DNA of 64,000 nt from positions 434,001 to 498,000 of the forward strand of contig NZ_CP041405.1 of assembly GCF_007066085.1 (NCBI RefSeq). The letters run 5' to 3'. Each line of letters opens with the position of its first letter. Within the stretch, counting starts at the first letter, position 1. This document shows positions 35,542 through 43,805 of this stretch, in pieces. This DNA is from Paenibacillus thiaminolyticus. Lineage in GTDB: Bacteria > Bacillota > Bacilli > Paenibacillales > Paenibacillaceae. The notes under the pieces were generated by a model, which worked only from the letters and a program-made list of their open reading frames with translations, did no database searches and was not told the origin of the DNA. The translations under genes and the position numbers were made by a program.

Positions 35542-36834
35542 TCACTTCGGATTCATCTTTCTAATTTCCACTTTTCGGATTCGATGCCGGTCCTTCTCCC
35601 TAATAATAAAATGCAATGTATCGTATGTCCACGTTACATCTTTCTTTAGCGATGGATTTATAGTATAGAGCCATCCTCCTATCGTATCTAAGTCTTCGCT
35701 CTCTAGTTCTACATTTAAAATATTACTTATCGTATCCAGTGACACCTTGCCGTCAACTAAGATGTGATTCTCGTCGATGATTACGACATCGGGAGTTTCT
35801 TCGTCATCAAATTCATCTCGAATTTCTCCAACGATCTCTTCTAATATATCCTCGATCGTGATTAATCCGGATGTTCCACCATATTCGTCCACAAGTATTG
35901 CAATATGAACATGCTGCTGTTGCATCTTGTGAAGGAGATGTTTTACGGGCATGGCTTCTGAAATGCTGAGAACCGGTTGTATGAACTCGGATATGTCCAC
36001 ATCGCGATTGTCATTTAATTGCATAAAAAACTGTTTTGTATTTATGAAGCCGATGATCTGATCCTTATGCCCATCCATGACAGGAAAACGTGTATATTGT
36101 TCCGTTTTCATTAGGTCAATGATTTGGTTTTTGTCATCCTGAATATCAATACATACCATGTCTGTTCTGGGTACCATAATTGCGCGAGCAAGGAGTTCGT
36201 CGAATGTAAATATCTTGTTGACATATCCGTATTCAGATTGATTAATTTTTCCGCTTCGCAAACTCTCTGTTAAAATAATGCGCAGTTCTTCCTCAGAGTG
36301 GGCCTCTTCGTGCTCTTTAGCTGGTTTTACACCAAATAAGCGTACAAACCAGTTAGCAGAGCCATTTAAAGCCCAAATAAACGGATACATGACTTTATAA
36401 AAAAATATAAGTGGTTTTGCAGTAAGCCTACTGACTTGTTCCGCTTTCTGTATGGCAACCGTTTTGGGAGCAAGCTCACCGAGAACCACATGCAGAAATG
36501 TGATGAGAGCGAACGCGATCACAAACGATAAAATCGTACTTACTCCAACGGGCAGGCCAAAATGCTCAAAAAGAGGGTGCAGCATACGTTCAACTGTAGG
36601 TTCACCCAGCCAACCTAAGCCCAAAGCTGTGATGGTAATCCCTAATTGACAGGCTGACAGATAGCCATCTAAGTTGGACGTTACTCGCTTTACAGCCGTA
36701 GCATTCTTATTTCCTTCCATAACCATTTGATCTACCCTGCTGGAGCGTAAGCGAACAATCGCAAATTCAGCAGCAACAAAAAAAGCTGTGGCAATAATTA
36801 ATATAGCTACAAGAAATAAATTAAGCGTGAACAC
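35542..36834 (-). CDS. CNNM/CorC-HlyC-type membrane protein with CBS domains
   Basis: A 430-residue protein: a DUF21 transmembrane domain (residues 1-185; FFVAAEFAIVRLR, then an LGWLGEPTVE segment), two CBS domains (about 205-330; MVPRTDMVCIDIQDD and LVDEYGGTSGLITIEDILEE) and a C-terminal transporter-associated domain (about 345-425; GGWLYTINPSL). Relatives affect magnesium or cobalt transport. The GTG start follows GAGAGG. It is a single gene on the minus strand. Confidence 0.9.
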   Translation of the reverse strand: MFTLNLFLVAILIIATAFFVAAEFAIVRLRSSRVDQMVMEGNKNATAVKRVTSNLDGYLSACQLGITITALGLGWLGEPTVERMLHPLFEHFGLPVGVSTILSFVIAFALITFLHVVLGELAPKTVAIQKAEQVSRLTAKPLIFFYKVMYPFIWALNGSANWFVRLFGVKPAKEHEEAHSEEELRIILTESLRSGKINQSEYGYVNKIFTFDELLARAIMVPRTDMVCIDIQDDKNQIIDLMKTEQYTRFPVMDGHKDQIIGFINTKQFFMQLNDNRDVDISEFIQPVLSISEAMPVKHLLHKMQQQHVHIAILVDEYGGTSGLITIEDILEEIVGEIRDEFDDEETPDVVIIDENHILVDGKVSLDTISNILNVELESEDLDTIGGWLYTINPSLKKDVTWTYDTLHFIIREKDRHRIRKVEIRKMNPK

Positions 36835-36894
36835 TCACAGTCCTCTCTTTCCAGAAGCTTTTAAATTATTTTGGTTCGTTGCGGCAAAAAATAT

Positions 36895-37104
36895 TCATCT
36901 TTCGAAGAGCGGATCCGAGCTCTGGAAGGAAAGAAGCCAATCTGAAATGTCATTTATAACTTGTTTATCTACATGTTGTGCAACCTTATACTCTTTTTTG
37001 GCTTCTAGTATCTCTCCATAAACAGAAGGCATGAACAAATGATTTAGGTTCGCATATAGTTTAAATGTTGCATTTGGGGTACCACCCAATATGTTTTTAT
37101 AACC
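36895..37104 (-). pseudogene. C-terminal remnant of an alpha/beta hydrolase
   Basis: The reading GGTPNATFKLYANLNHLFMP and VDKQVINDISDWLL to a stop matches the end of a family of alpha/beta hydrolases whose catalytic His lies in L-N-H-L-F-M and whose last helix is V-I-x-D-I-x-x-W. It joins a different gene fragment at about 37105 in another frame. Confidence 0.6.
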
Positions 37105-37379
37105 AAGACGATGGGGAAGCGGGACAAGACGGCGTTTCCATACTGTCCAGGAACAGAACCTGTCTTCGAAGAAAATGTAATGGCCGGGCCAAAAAAAGAA
37201 TGGCGCATACATAAACGATCTGATAACCAAGTTAATTGGTCCGCATTATCGCTTCTCCGTGAAAAATATTTGTCCACTTCATTTAGAGCAATAATATCCG
37301 TTTGGCTTTCCTCTATGACTTGAGCCATTCGCTCCAGATTTAATTTCCCATCGATTCCTGTACCATGATGAATGTTGAA
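37105..37379 (-). pseudogene. N-terminal remnant of an endonuclease/exonuclease/phosphatase-family gene
   Basis: The reading FNIHHGTGIDGKLNLERMAQ, then IALNEVD and GQYGNAVLSRFPI, matches the start of EEP-fold enzymes: the N-I-x-x-G strand, the metal-binding Glu in NEVD and the GNA-h-L-S-R strand. It ends abruptly at the junction with the hydrolase remnant. No start codon is in place. Confidence 0.72.
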
Positions 37380-37435
37380 CGCATGCTACAGCATCAGAGG
37401 ACATGAACATACTCATTGCGAACACCGTTCAATTA

Positions 37436-37480
37436 TTGACTTTATTTTATATGGTTAATATAATTAGGTTGGTCGACCAA
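37436..37480 (+). promoter_or_regulatory. Promoter and palindromic operator of the TetR gene
   Basis: TTGACT (37436-37441), a 17-bp spacer and TATAAT (37459-37464), then the perfect palindrome TTGGTCGACCAA (37469-37480) at the transcription start. Placement and symmetry predict autorepression by the TetR protein encoded 18 bases downstream. Confidence 0.87.
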
Positions 37481-37497
37481 TAAAAAAGGAGGATCAT

Positions 37498-38073
37498 ATG
37501 AGTAAAGAGGATAAAAGAAAACGATTAATCGATGCGGCTTACAACGTATTTGTCAAAAAAGGATACGCTAATGCCTCTATCAAAGATATCGCAAATGAAG
37601 CCGATATGACATCGGGACTTGTTCATTATTATTTTAAAAATAAAGAAGAACTGTTGCTTTCCGTACAAGATGAAGTCCAAAAGCATTACCAAAGGCAATA
37701 TGACGGACAGCCGGAAGACTCTGTAACTCCGGAAGAAGTATTGCTTGAAATCAAATCCAGAACAGAAAATAATCCCGACTGGTATCGGTGGAGATATGAA
37801 ATTTACTCTTTGGGGATCAAAAACGAAAGCGGGCATCTTCAAAAGCAAGTCGCGTCTATTCTCAAGAATGGAAGAGATAGTCTTGCCAAGCCGTTGCAGC
37901 CCTTAGTCGGCAATTCCCATCATGCTTCTGCAGTTGCCAGTATACTATTGGCTTGCTTCGACGGATTAGCTCTTCAGCAAATTGTCGACGATGAATTTGA
38001 TATTGACCAATCGTATCGATTATTGATCGAGCTCCTTGAGCTTTATGTATGTAAATCACAAGAACTAAGCTAA
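37498..38073 (+). CDS. TetR/AcrR-family transcriptional regulator
   Basis: A 191-residue regulator. The N-terminal helix-turn-helix spans about residues 5-50, with ASIKDIANEADMTSGLVHYYF as the recognition part (key residues T-S-G-L-V-H-Y-Y-F). The C-terminal ligand domain resembles the YsiA/BetI group. AAAGGAGG precedes the ATG. It is followed after 16 bases by the serine hydrolase gene and preceded by a TTGGTCGACCAA operator, so it likely controls both genes. Confidence 0.92.
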   Translation: MSKEDKRKRLIDAAYNVFVKKGYANASIKDIANEADMTSGLVHYYFKNKEELLLSVQDEVQKHYQRQYDGQPEDSVTPEEVLLEIKSRTENNPDWYRWRYEIYSLGIKNESGHLQKQVASILKNGRDSLAKPLQPLVGNSHHASAVASILLACFDGLALQQIVDDEFDIDQSYRLLIELLELYVCKSQELS

Positions 38074-38089
38074 CACGAAAGGTGATCAT

Positions 38090-39517
38090 GTGAAAAAAAT
38101 TGTAATCTGTTTTTTCATCTTTTTCCTCGTTGCTCCTTCTTTTTCTCTAGCCAATGAAGGTCGCGATACGGCTCAATCAATCACAACTTTTATGAAAGAA
38201 GTGCTGGAGGAATATCATATTCCGGGGGCTTCGCTGGCAGTCATACATAACGGTCAGACCATCTTTCAAGATAGCTGGGGGACAATGAGTGACGGATCAG
38301 CCGTAACGGAGGACACGACTTTTCTTATCGGTTCGGTAAGCAAACCTTTGACATCTCTTGCCGTTATGATGTTGGCGGAAGAGGGAAAAATAAAGCTGGA
38401 TGAACCGATTGAAACGTACATCCCGTCGTTCAACTATCAAACCGATGGCACGAAATCAATCACCGTGCGTAATCTCTTAGAACAAACTAGCGGGATTAGC
38501 GCTTATGACGGAATGAAGGTGACCGATAAGCCAAGTCATGGTAAAGAGAATGGCATTACTCAAGCTGTTACAGAACTTAGCGGAGTAAAGTTAAGCCATC
38601 TTCCCGGTGAGATATACGAGTATAATTCAGCCAACTATTTACTGTTAGGAGCTATTATTGAGACGGTGTCCAAACAGTCATTTTCAACATTTATGGATAC
38701 TCATATTTTCTCGCCTCTTGGCATGAACAACACTACTGCCGATTACGACAGCGCCATGGACAGAGGGTTGGTACCCGGCTTCCATTCATGGTTCGGCAGA
38801 CCTGTTACAGGCGATGGATTGTATGATCAATCGGGAGCGCCTTATGGTTATATGACTTCAACCGCCAATGACCTTACCAAATTTATAACATTCATGCTCA
38901 ACGGAGGGGATTTGTTATCAGAACAAAGTCGAAAACAATTACAGACTCCACCGGAAAGCGGTAATCGTTATGGTTTGGGTTGGCACTTTCCAAGATCGGG
39001 CACTAAATATCCTTACCACACGGGTGCAACGCCTGAATATAAAGCGGAAATATTCTTTATCCCCGAACAAAATCTGGGCGCCGTTCTTTTGATGAATAAA
39101 TACCATGAGTTAGAAGCTGTTTCGTATTTAAGTATAATGGAGGGAATTCGATCCATTATGAGCGGCAAAAATCCGGAAATCGCACCATTAGATATTAGCA
39201 CGCAATGGATTACGCTTGGTGTTGTATTTTTGGTTGCTATTCTAGCGCTACTAAGTTTAATCCGCTTAAAACGTAAAACCGCGATCAATAAAAAGGTTAG
39301 GGTGTTTACAGGGGGCCTCTCTATCATTTTCGCCGTCGGGCTGATTCCATTATTCACCTATACTATGGGTAGCTCATGGAGGACGATTGGCCTGTTCGTT
39401 CCGGACATCGAATTTCTTATACAATGTCTCATTGCGATATCGGCCGTTTACGGTCTTTTCACCTTCCTTCTTATTGTAATGAGACGAGAAAAGCGATATC
39501 TGAATATCGGCCGATAA
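38090..39517 (+). CDS. Serine hydrolase of the beta-lactamase/PBP4* family with membrane tail
   Basis: A 475-residue protein: signal peptide (1-21), beta-lactamase-fold domain (about 30-350) and three to four C-terminal membrane helices. Active-site residues are S82-x-x-K85 in GSVSKPLTS, the tyrosine in EYNSANY and H-T-G in PYHTGATPEY. It resembles FmtA/PbpE-like esterases and D-aminopeptidases rather than true beta-lactamases. The GTG start follows AAAGGTGA. It is co-transcribed with TetR. Confidence 0.88.
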   Translation: MKKIVICFFIFFLVAPSFSLANEGRDTAQSITTFMKEVLEEYHIPGASLAVIHNGQTIFQDSWGTMSDGSAVTEDTTFLIGSVSKPLTSLAVMMLAEEGKIKLDEPIETYIPSFNYQTDGTKSITVRNLLEQTSGISAYDGMKVTDKPSHGKENGITQAVTELSGVKLSHLPGEIYEYNSANYLLLGAIIETVSKQSFSTFMDTHIFSPLGMNNTTADYDSAMDRGLVPGFHSWFGRPVTGDGLYDQSGAPYGYMTSTANDLTKFITFMLNGGDLLSEQSRKQLQTPPESGNRYGLGWHFPRSGTKYPYHTGATPEYKAEIFFIPEQNLGAVLLMNKYHELEAVSYLSIMEGIRSIMSGKNPEIAPLDISTQWITLGVVFLVAILALLSLIRLKRKTAINKKVRVFTGGLSIIFAVGLIPLFTYTMGSSWRTIGLFVPDIEFLIQCLIAISAVYGLFTFLLIVMRREKRYLNIGR

Positions 39518-39737
39518 TATAACCTTGAACCGCACATAGAAGGCTTATTCCACTTGTTGAAAATGGAGTGAGCCTTTTGTGTATGCAGGGAGTCGCAGGG
39601 TTCCGCGAACCATGAACAATTGAGGAGATGAAATACGATGCTTTGTGACTGTAAATTGAACAAAATGAAATTCGTTTAAAATGAATGGTTCCACTTCAAG
39701 CGGTGCTCCCGGTTGGATGATGTTGTTCAACGCAATA

Positions 39738-39852
39738 CACCGAAATTCAAATTGCGGATGGCTGGTTGAAAGCTCTCGGTGGTGACCGTTATGAGGTGAA
39801 AAGTGCAGGTCTGGAAGGTATTGATGCCGTACTCTTGAATCGTGCAGATTAA
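39738..39852 (+). pseudogene. Small remnant resembling arsenate reductase (ArsC)
   Basis: The reading QIADGWLKALGGDRYEVKS followed by AGLEGIDAVLLNRAD and a stop resembles the thioredoxin-type ArsC segment that follows the C-T-G-N-S-C-R-S-Q loop. Only the A-N-S part remains upstream and the active-site cysteine is gone. Apart from this, 39518-40057 shows no supported gene. Confidence 0.5.
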
Positions 39853-40057
39853 GCTGTCAAACCTCCAACATGCTGAATAACCGGTGATGTCCATAAGTAG
39901 CTAACCAAAAAGATGCGTCTAAGTGCGAAGGCCATCTTTCCATTTGGTCAATGAATAGAACGAAATATGAATTTGTTTGTTGGGTGTGTTCGCAAAAATC
40001 GAATTTTATGGTAATCTATAGGTGGTCAAGTACTTGCATTGCGAAAGGAGTGAGTCT

Positions 40058-41356
40058 GTGAGTGCCGTTGCTGCAAAGCCTAAGTGCTTGGGGGAGCTAA
40101 TACAGCACTATCGACAGAGTAAGAAATTGACTCTGGCGAAGCTGCAGGAAGCGGTCGGCATCGATAAAGGCAGCCTGTCGAGAATTGAAAACAGCGAGGT
40201 TAAGCGCCCTGATTTTCAATCCATCTTGTCCATCGCTGCAGTATTAGACATTCCCCATAACGACGTCGTAGAGAAGTACATCGAAATTGGACATAAGTCG
40301 GAAGTCGTCTACACTATTTTACAGAACGAATTAACAACACTTGAATATCCTTCGCTGATACCGAAAATAGCCGCAAAATTTCTTCAAGCACCGAATGAAG
40401 ACAGCTTGTACCTAGTAGGGAAATTGTATCGCGAAGCCGACTCCATCGATAACGACTCCATTAAACTTTCGTTGTATGACCTCATCCTTGATTACTCGCG
40501 TTCCCACGGAATTATGCCTTACATAGCTAAAAGCATGTATCAACGTTATCTTATTGAACGAAATGATTTCAGCAGATTGAAGGAAACATACTATAGCGGA
40601 AAGTACATTTTGCATTACATCGATTTCTTGCCGCAGGACGAGCAACTTGAGCTACACTACAAATTAGGGGTTCACGCTTACAACTTGAGGTTCTACAGCG
40701 AGAGTATCGACCATTGCAAAAAAGTACTGGCTGAAGAGGGCGGTCAAAGTCCTTACAAAATATATGCACTTGGTGTGCTTAGAGACGCGCACTTTGGTAT
40801 TGGGGAATACAAAGAGGCTGAGATGTACTCTATACAGTACAAACAGTTTAACTATCCGCACACGCAAGAGCAAATTGTTCTGATGGAAGCCTTATTCAAC
40901 GCTAAGAAGGGCAATACGGCTCAAGCCATTGAACAGTTGTGGTCATTCCTCGATACTTGTAGTGATATCTTTGTTCTTTCTGCAACAAGGCATCTCATTC
41001 AATTGTACTTGGAACAGAACAACACTGAAGGCGTTAAAGCCGTACTAGAAAACAGGAAAATAAGCTTATCCATCATAGATAAAAGAAATCCTTTGACTTA
41101 TTCTGAGTACGCTGAATACCTTCGACTTCAAGGGGAGTACTATTTAGCCATAGGTGACCCTGACAGCGGCATTAGCCATTTGATGGAAGGGGCTTTATAC
41201 TACTCAAAAGTTAACGACATAATCAAAGAGAAAGAATGTCTTAACACGATTGTACGTAATCATATAGAACAAAATATCCCTATGCATAAGCCTGCACTTG
41301 AAAAGTTGAGCACTTATTTTATAAAAAGCGCTAAAGAAATGGAGGATTTAGCATGA
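40058..41356 (+). CDS. XRE-HTH/TPR regulator of the RRNPP peptide-receptor type
   Basis: A 432-residue cytoplasmic regulator. The N-terminal XRE helix-turn-helix spans about residues 10-70 (LAKLQEAVGIDKGSLSRIEN with the recognition helix). Residues 80-430 form a run of helical TPR-like repeats with A-x-x-x-G-x-Y-x-x-A patterns, for example RDAHFGIGEYKEAEMYSIQY. Length and layout match PlcR/AimR/AloR-like receptors that bind a short imported peptide. The GTG start follows AAAGGAGTGAG. Its stop overlaps the ATG of a 37-codon exported peptide gene, which is the expected cognate signal. Confidence 0.87.
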   Translation: MSAVAAKPKCLGELIQHYRQSKKLTLAKLQEAVGIDKGSLSRIENSEVKRPDFQSILSIAAVLDIPHNDVVEKYIEIGHKSEVVYTILQNELTTLEYPSLIPKIAAKFLQAPNEDSLYLVGKLYREADSIDNDSIKLSLYDLILDYSRSHGIMPYIAKSMYQRYLIERNDFSRLKETYYSGKYILHYIDFLPQDEQLELHYKLGVHAYNLRFYSESIDHCKKVLAEEGGQSPYKIYALGVLRDAHFGIGEYKEAEMYSIQYKQFNYPHTQEQIVLMEALFNAKKGNTAQAIEQLWSFLDTCSDIFVLSATRHLIQLYLEQNNTEGVKAVLENRKISLSIIDKRNPLTYSEYAEYLRLQGEYYLAIGDPDSGISHLMEGALYYSKVNDIIKEKECLNTIVRNHIEQNIPMHKPALEKLSTYFIKSAKEMEDLA

Positions 41357-41466
41357 AAAACTTTGTCAAAAAACTGTATTTCAAATCCATTCTTTACTCA
41401 GTTGTATTTGTAACAATGGTGACGGTATTTGCTGGAGATACTACTGGAATCATTCATCCTTGGTAA
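41353..41466 (+). CDS. Pro-peptide of a quorum-sensing pair (Phr/AloP-like)
   Basis: A 37-residue peptide gene, too short for usual gene finding. The ATG overlaps the receptor's stop (ATGA), and GGAGG lies eight bases upstream. The peptide has a Lys-rich start (MKNFVKKLYFK), a hydrophobic export helix (SILYSVVFVTMVTVFA) and a polar end GDTTGIIHPW. Signal-peptidase cleavage after VFA would release the 10-mer, which could be trimmed further. Coupling to an RRNPP-type receptor and the terminator right after its stop define a two-gene signalling cassette. The mature form is inference. Confidence 0.82.
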   Translation: MKNFVKKLYFKSILYSVVFVTMVTVFAGDTTGIIHPW

Positions 41467-41489
41467 AGCACCTTCATGGTGCTTTTTTT
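41466..41489 (+). terminator. Terminator of the quorum-sensing cassette
   Basis: AAGCACC pairs with GGTGCTT around TTCAT, followed by a T-run. It begins at the last base of the peptide stop codon. Confidence 0.88.
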
Positions 41490-41690
41490 ATTTTTGTTCA
41501 TCTCTTTGGATAGATATGACGTTAGGCAAAATCAAAAGGATAACAAAGGTGGAAAAGAGGCTAATGTGGCAGGTGGTTATTACGTGTCACAGTGATCCCA
41601 ATACGAACTGTAACTATTGTGTTAAACTGGTACGTACACGTCAGGCATTAGCCTGGCCTTATCCAGCAATTCAAATTTGGAGGCTTGTAC

Positions 41691-42497
41691 ATGGCGGATG
41701 TGACCTTTTACCGGGACGAAGCGCTGCCTTTTCTGGAGGCAAAGCGATGCCATAAGAATGACCTGGCGTATCAGAAGCATTTTCACGAGGAATATTCTAT
41801 CGGTTTAATCGATGAAGGCGAGACGCAAGCATGGTGTGACGGCACCTTGTGGCGCGTAGAGACGGGACGAATGATCAGCTTTCCGCCGCTCATTCTCCAC
41901 GCCTGTCAGCCTGCGGAAGAGGCGCAATGGAAATACAAAATGCTGTTCATTAAACCGGAATGGTTCGCTCAGCTTGAAATGCCCGATATCAACCGGCTTC
42001 ATATTCCTTTTTTGCTCGAAAAGGGGAAGAATGAAGCCTGCAGCAACCTGCTCAACCGTACTATGGAGGCATTAACCCGGAGCGGGTCGCCGCTCGAAAT
42101 CGAAACGGCGTTAATCGAACTGGTGCACAAGCTCGTAAACAAAGATGCCTCCGATCTGGCGCATGAGCCTTATGGCATGCTGGAACCGAAGTACGTCAAT
42201 CTAATCAAGGAATATATCCATGCCCATTACACGGATCGGATCACACTCGACACGCTGGAGCAGGAAGCCGGGATCAGCCGATATCATCTCATTCGCATGT
42301 TCAAGAAAAGCACGCATATACCGCCTCATGCGTATCAAAATCTGCTGCGCATCAATCATGCCAAGAAGGAATTGAAGAACCGGCGGCCCATTGCTGAAAT
42401 TGCGGTGGACACCGGCTTCTATGATCAGAGCCATTTTGCAAAAGCCTTTGCCAAAATCGTCGGGGCAACTCCTCAAACTTATGCCATGTCCGTTTAG
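41691..42497 (+). CDS. AraC-family transcriptional regulator
   Basis: A 268-residue regulator. The N-terminal cupin domain includes HFHEEYSIGLIDEGE and FPPLILHACQP. The C-terminal AraC domain (about 170-266) has LEQEAGISRYHLIRMFKK and ends with GFYDQSHFAKAFAKIVGATP followed by Q. The start at 41691 follows TTGGAGG by six bases. No target gene is obvious; the proline dehydrogenase 80 bases downstream is a candidate. Confidence 0.9.
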   Translation: MADVTFYRDEALPFLEAKRCHKNDLAYQKHFHEEYSIGLIDEGETQAWCDGTLWRVETGRMISFPPLILHACQPAEEAQWKYKMLFIKPEWFAQLEMPDINRLHIPFLLEKGKNEACSNLLNRTMEALTRSGSPLEIETALIELVHKLVNKDASDLAHEPYGMLEPKYVNLIKEYIHAHYTDRITLDTLEQEAGISRYHLIRMFKKSTHIPPHAYQNLLRINHAKKELKNRRPIAEIAVDTGFYDQSHFAKAFAKIVGATPQTYAMSV

Positions 42498-42576
42498 ATA
42501 AGCGCAATTTTTTACAATCCTCTCCTCCTGTCTTCTTGTACATTAGGATTCATAAGAGAAGAGGAGGGACCACTTG

Positions 42577-43548
42577 ATGGTGACAATGACGAATTTGGAA
42601 GAAAAATTTGCCGAGGCGATGAAAACCATTGCCCGCCGAGCTGATTTGAAGACTTATGTCGAGCAGACGCCGGCCATCTACCAGCTGCTGCAGCGTGCGG
42701 CAGCAAAGTATGTGACGGGGGAGAAGCGGCAGGATGGTCTTGAGGCAGGACGGCAGCTCGCTGATAAAGGGTACGCCATCTCGCTTGAATATATCGGCGA
42801 AAATACGACAGATGTCCAAGCTTGCGAAGCGGCGGTACTGGAGTTGTCGCTGCTCATTCATGCGTTGGCAGAGCGTGGAATACCGGCTCGCGTGTCGTTC
42901 GATCTGTCCCACATCGGATTATCGCTAGACAGCGATCTTGCATTTAAGAATCTGACAGCACTTGCCGCTCTGGCCCGGCAGGCCGGCATCGAGCTGTTTG
43001 TCAGCATGGAAGAGTCGGCCAAGACCGACGCGATACTCACGATCTATAAAAGGGCCGCAGCCGCATATGAGAACATCGGCATTACGCTGCAGGCACAATT
43101 GAACAGGACGGCTCTGGACTTGACTAGCTTACAGCCCATCCCTGGCCGGGTCCGCATCGTGAAAGGGGCGTACCAGGAGCCGGAGCAGCTCGCGATGCCG
43201 CGTTCATCCGCCTTAAATGAAAAATATGTGCAGCTCGTGGAGCAAGCCATCCACTTAGGCCATCGCGTGTCGATCGCCACCCATGATGAGTCTATCGTTG
43301 ACGAGATCATCAAGCGGGGATGGATCCATGAGCCGGGAGCTGAGTTTGAGCTGTTATATGGGATTCGACCGGATTTGAGCAGCCAATTGAAGAAGGCGGG
43401 TTATCCTGTTCGCATTTATGTAACGTATGGCCATGAATGGTATTTGTATCTATGCCACAGGATCGCTGAATATCCGCCTAATCTATTCCAAGCAATCGTC
43501 GACATCACGGGCGCCGGAAAGGCAGATCCTATGCTCGATTATGAATAA
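42577..43548 (+). CDS. Proline dehydrogenase
   Basis: A 323-residue monofunctional FAD-dependent proline dehydrogenase (first step of proline to glutamate). TIM-barrel landmarks are SLEYIGEN, VSFDLSHIGL, the IELFVSMEES strand, VRIVKGAYQEP with its conserved Lys, VSIATHDESIV, FELLYGIR and RIYVTYGHEWYLYLCHR near the C-terminus. The ATG at 42577 lies eight bases after GAGGAGGG; a TTG one codon upstream is possible. No P5C dehydrogenase gene adjoins it. Confidence 0.88.
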   Translation: MVTMTNLEEKFAEAMKTIARRADLKTYVEQTPAIYQLLQRAAAKYVTGEKRQDGLEAGRQLADKGYAISLEYIGENTTDVQACEAAVLELSLLIHALAERGIPARVSFDLSHIGLSLDSDLAFKNLTALAALARQAGIELFVSMEESAKTDAILTIYKRAAAAYENIGITLQAQLNRTALDLTSLQPIPGRVRIVKGAYQEPEQLAMPRSSALNEKYVQLVEQAIHLGHRVSIATHDESIVDEIIKRGWIHEPGAEFELLYGIRPDLSSQLKKAGYPVRIYVTYGHEWYLYLCHRIAEYPPNLFQAIVDITGAGKADPMLDYE

Positions 43549-43621
43549 CTCTGAGTCTAGCACATTCAAATTGGACAACGATTACAAAAAATGCTGCAGA
43601 GTACCGTTGCTGGATACCTTG

Positions 43622-43665
43622 AAAAAGAATCGCCTGCCATCCAACAATACAGGGTGACAGGCGAT
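43622..43665 (-). terminator. Terminator of the secreted glycosidase gene
   Basis: ATCGCCTG pairs with CAGGCGAT. On the minus strand the stem is followed by TTCTTTTTC. It may also limit readthrough from the proline dehydrogenase gene. The rest of 43549-43805 holds no gene. Confidence 0.7.
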
Positions 43666-43805
43666 GATAATATCATACCACTGACAAGTAACGATAAAAT
43701 GGTGTCAAAAAATAGCATCAGAGCGATGGCGTCGCATGTCTACTTGCAGCGGATAAAATGTAGGTGAAACATACATTTGATTCTCTACGCTTAATGCGAT
43801 TGAGC

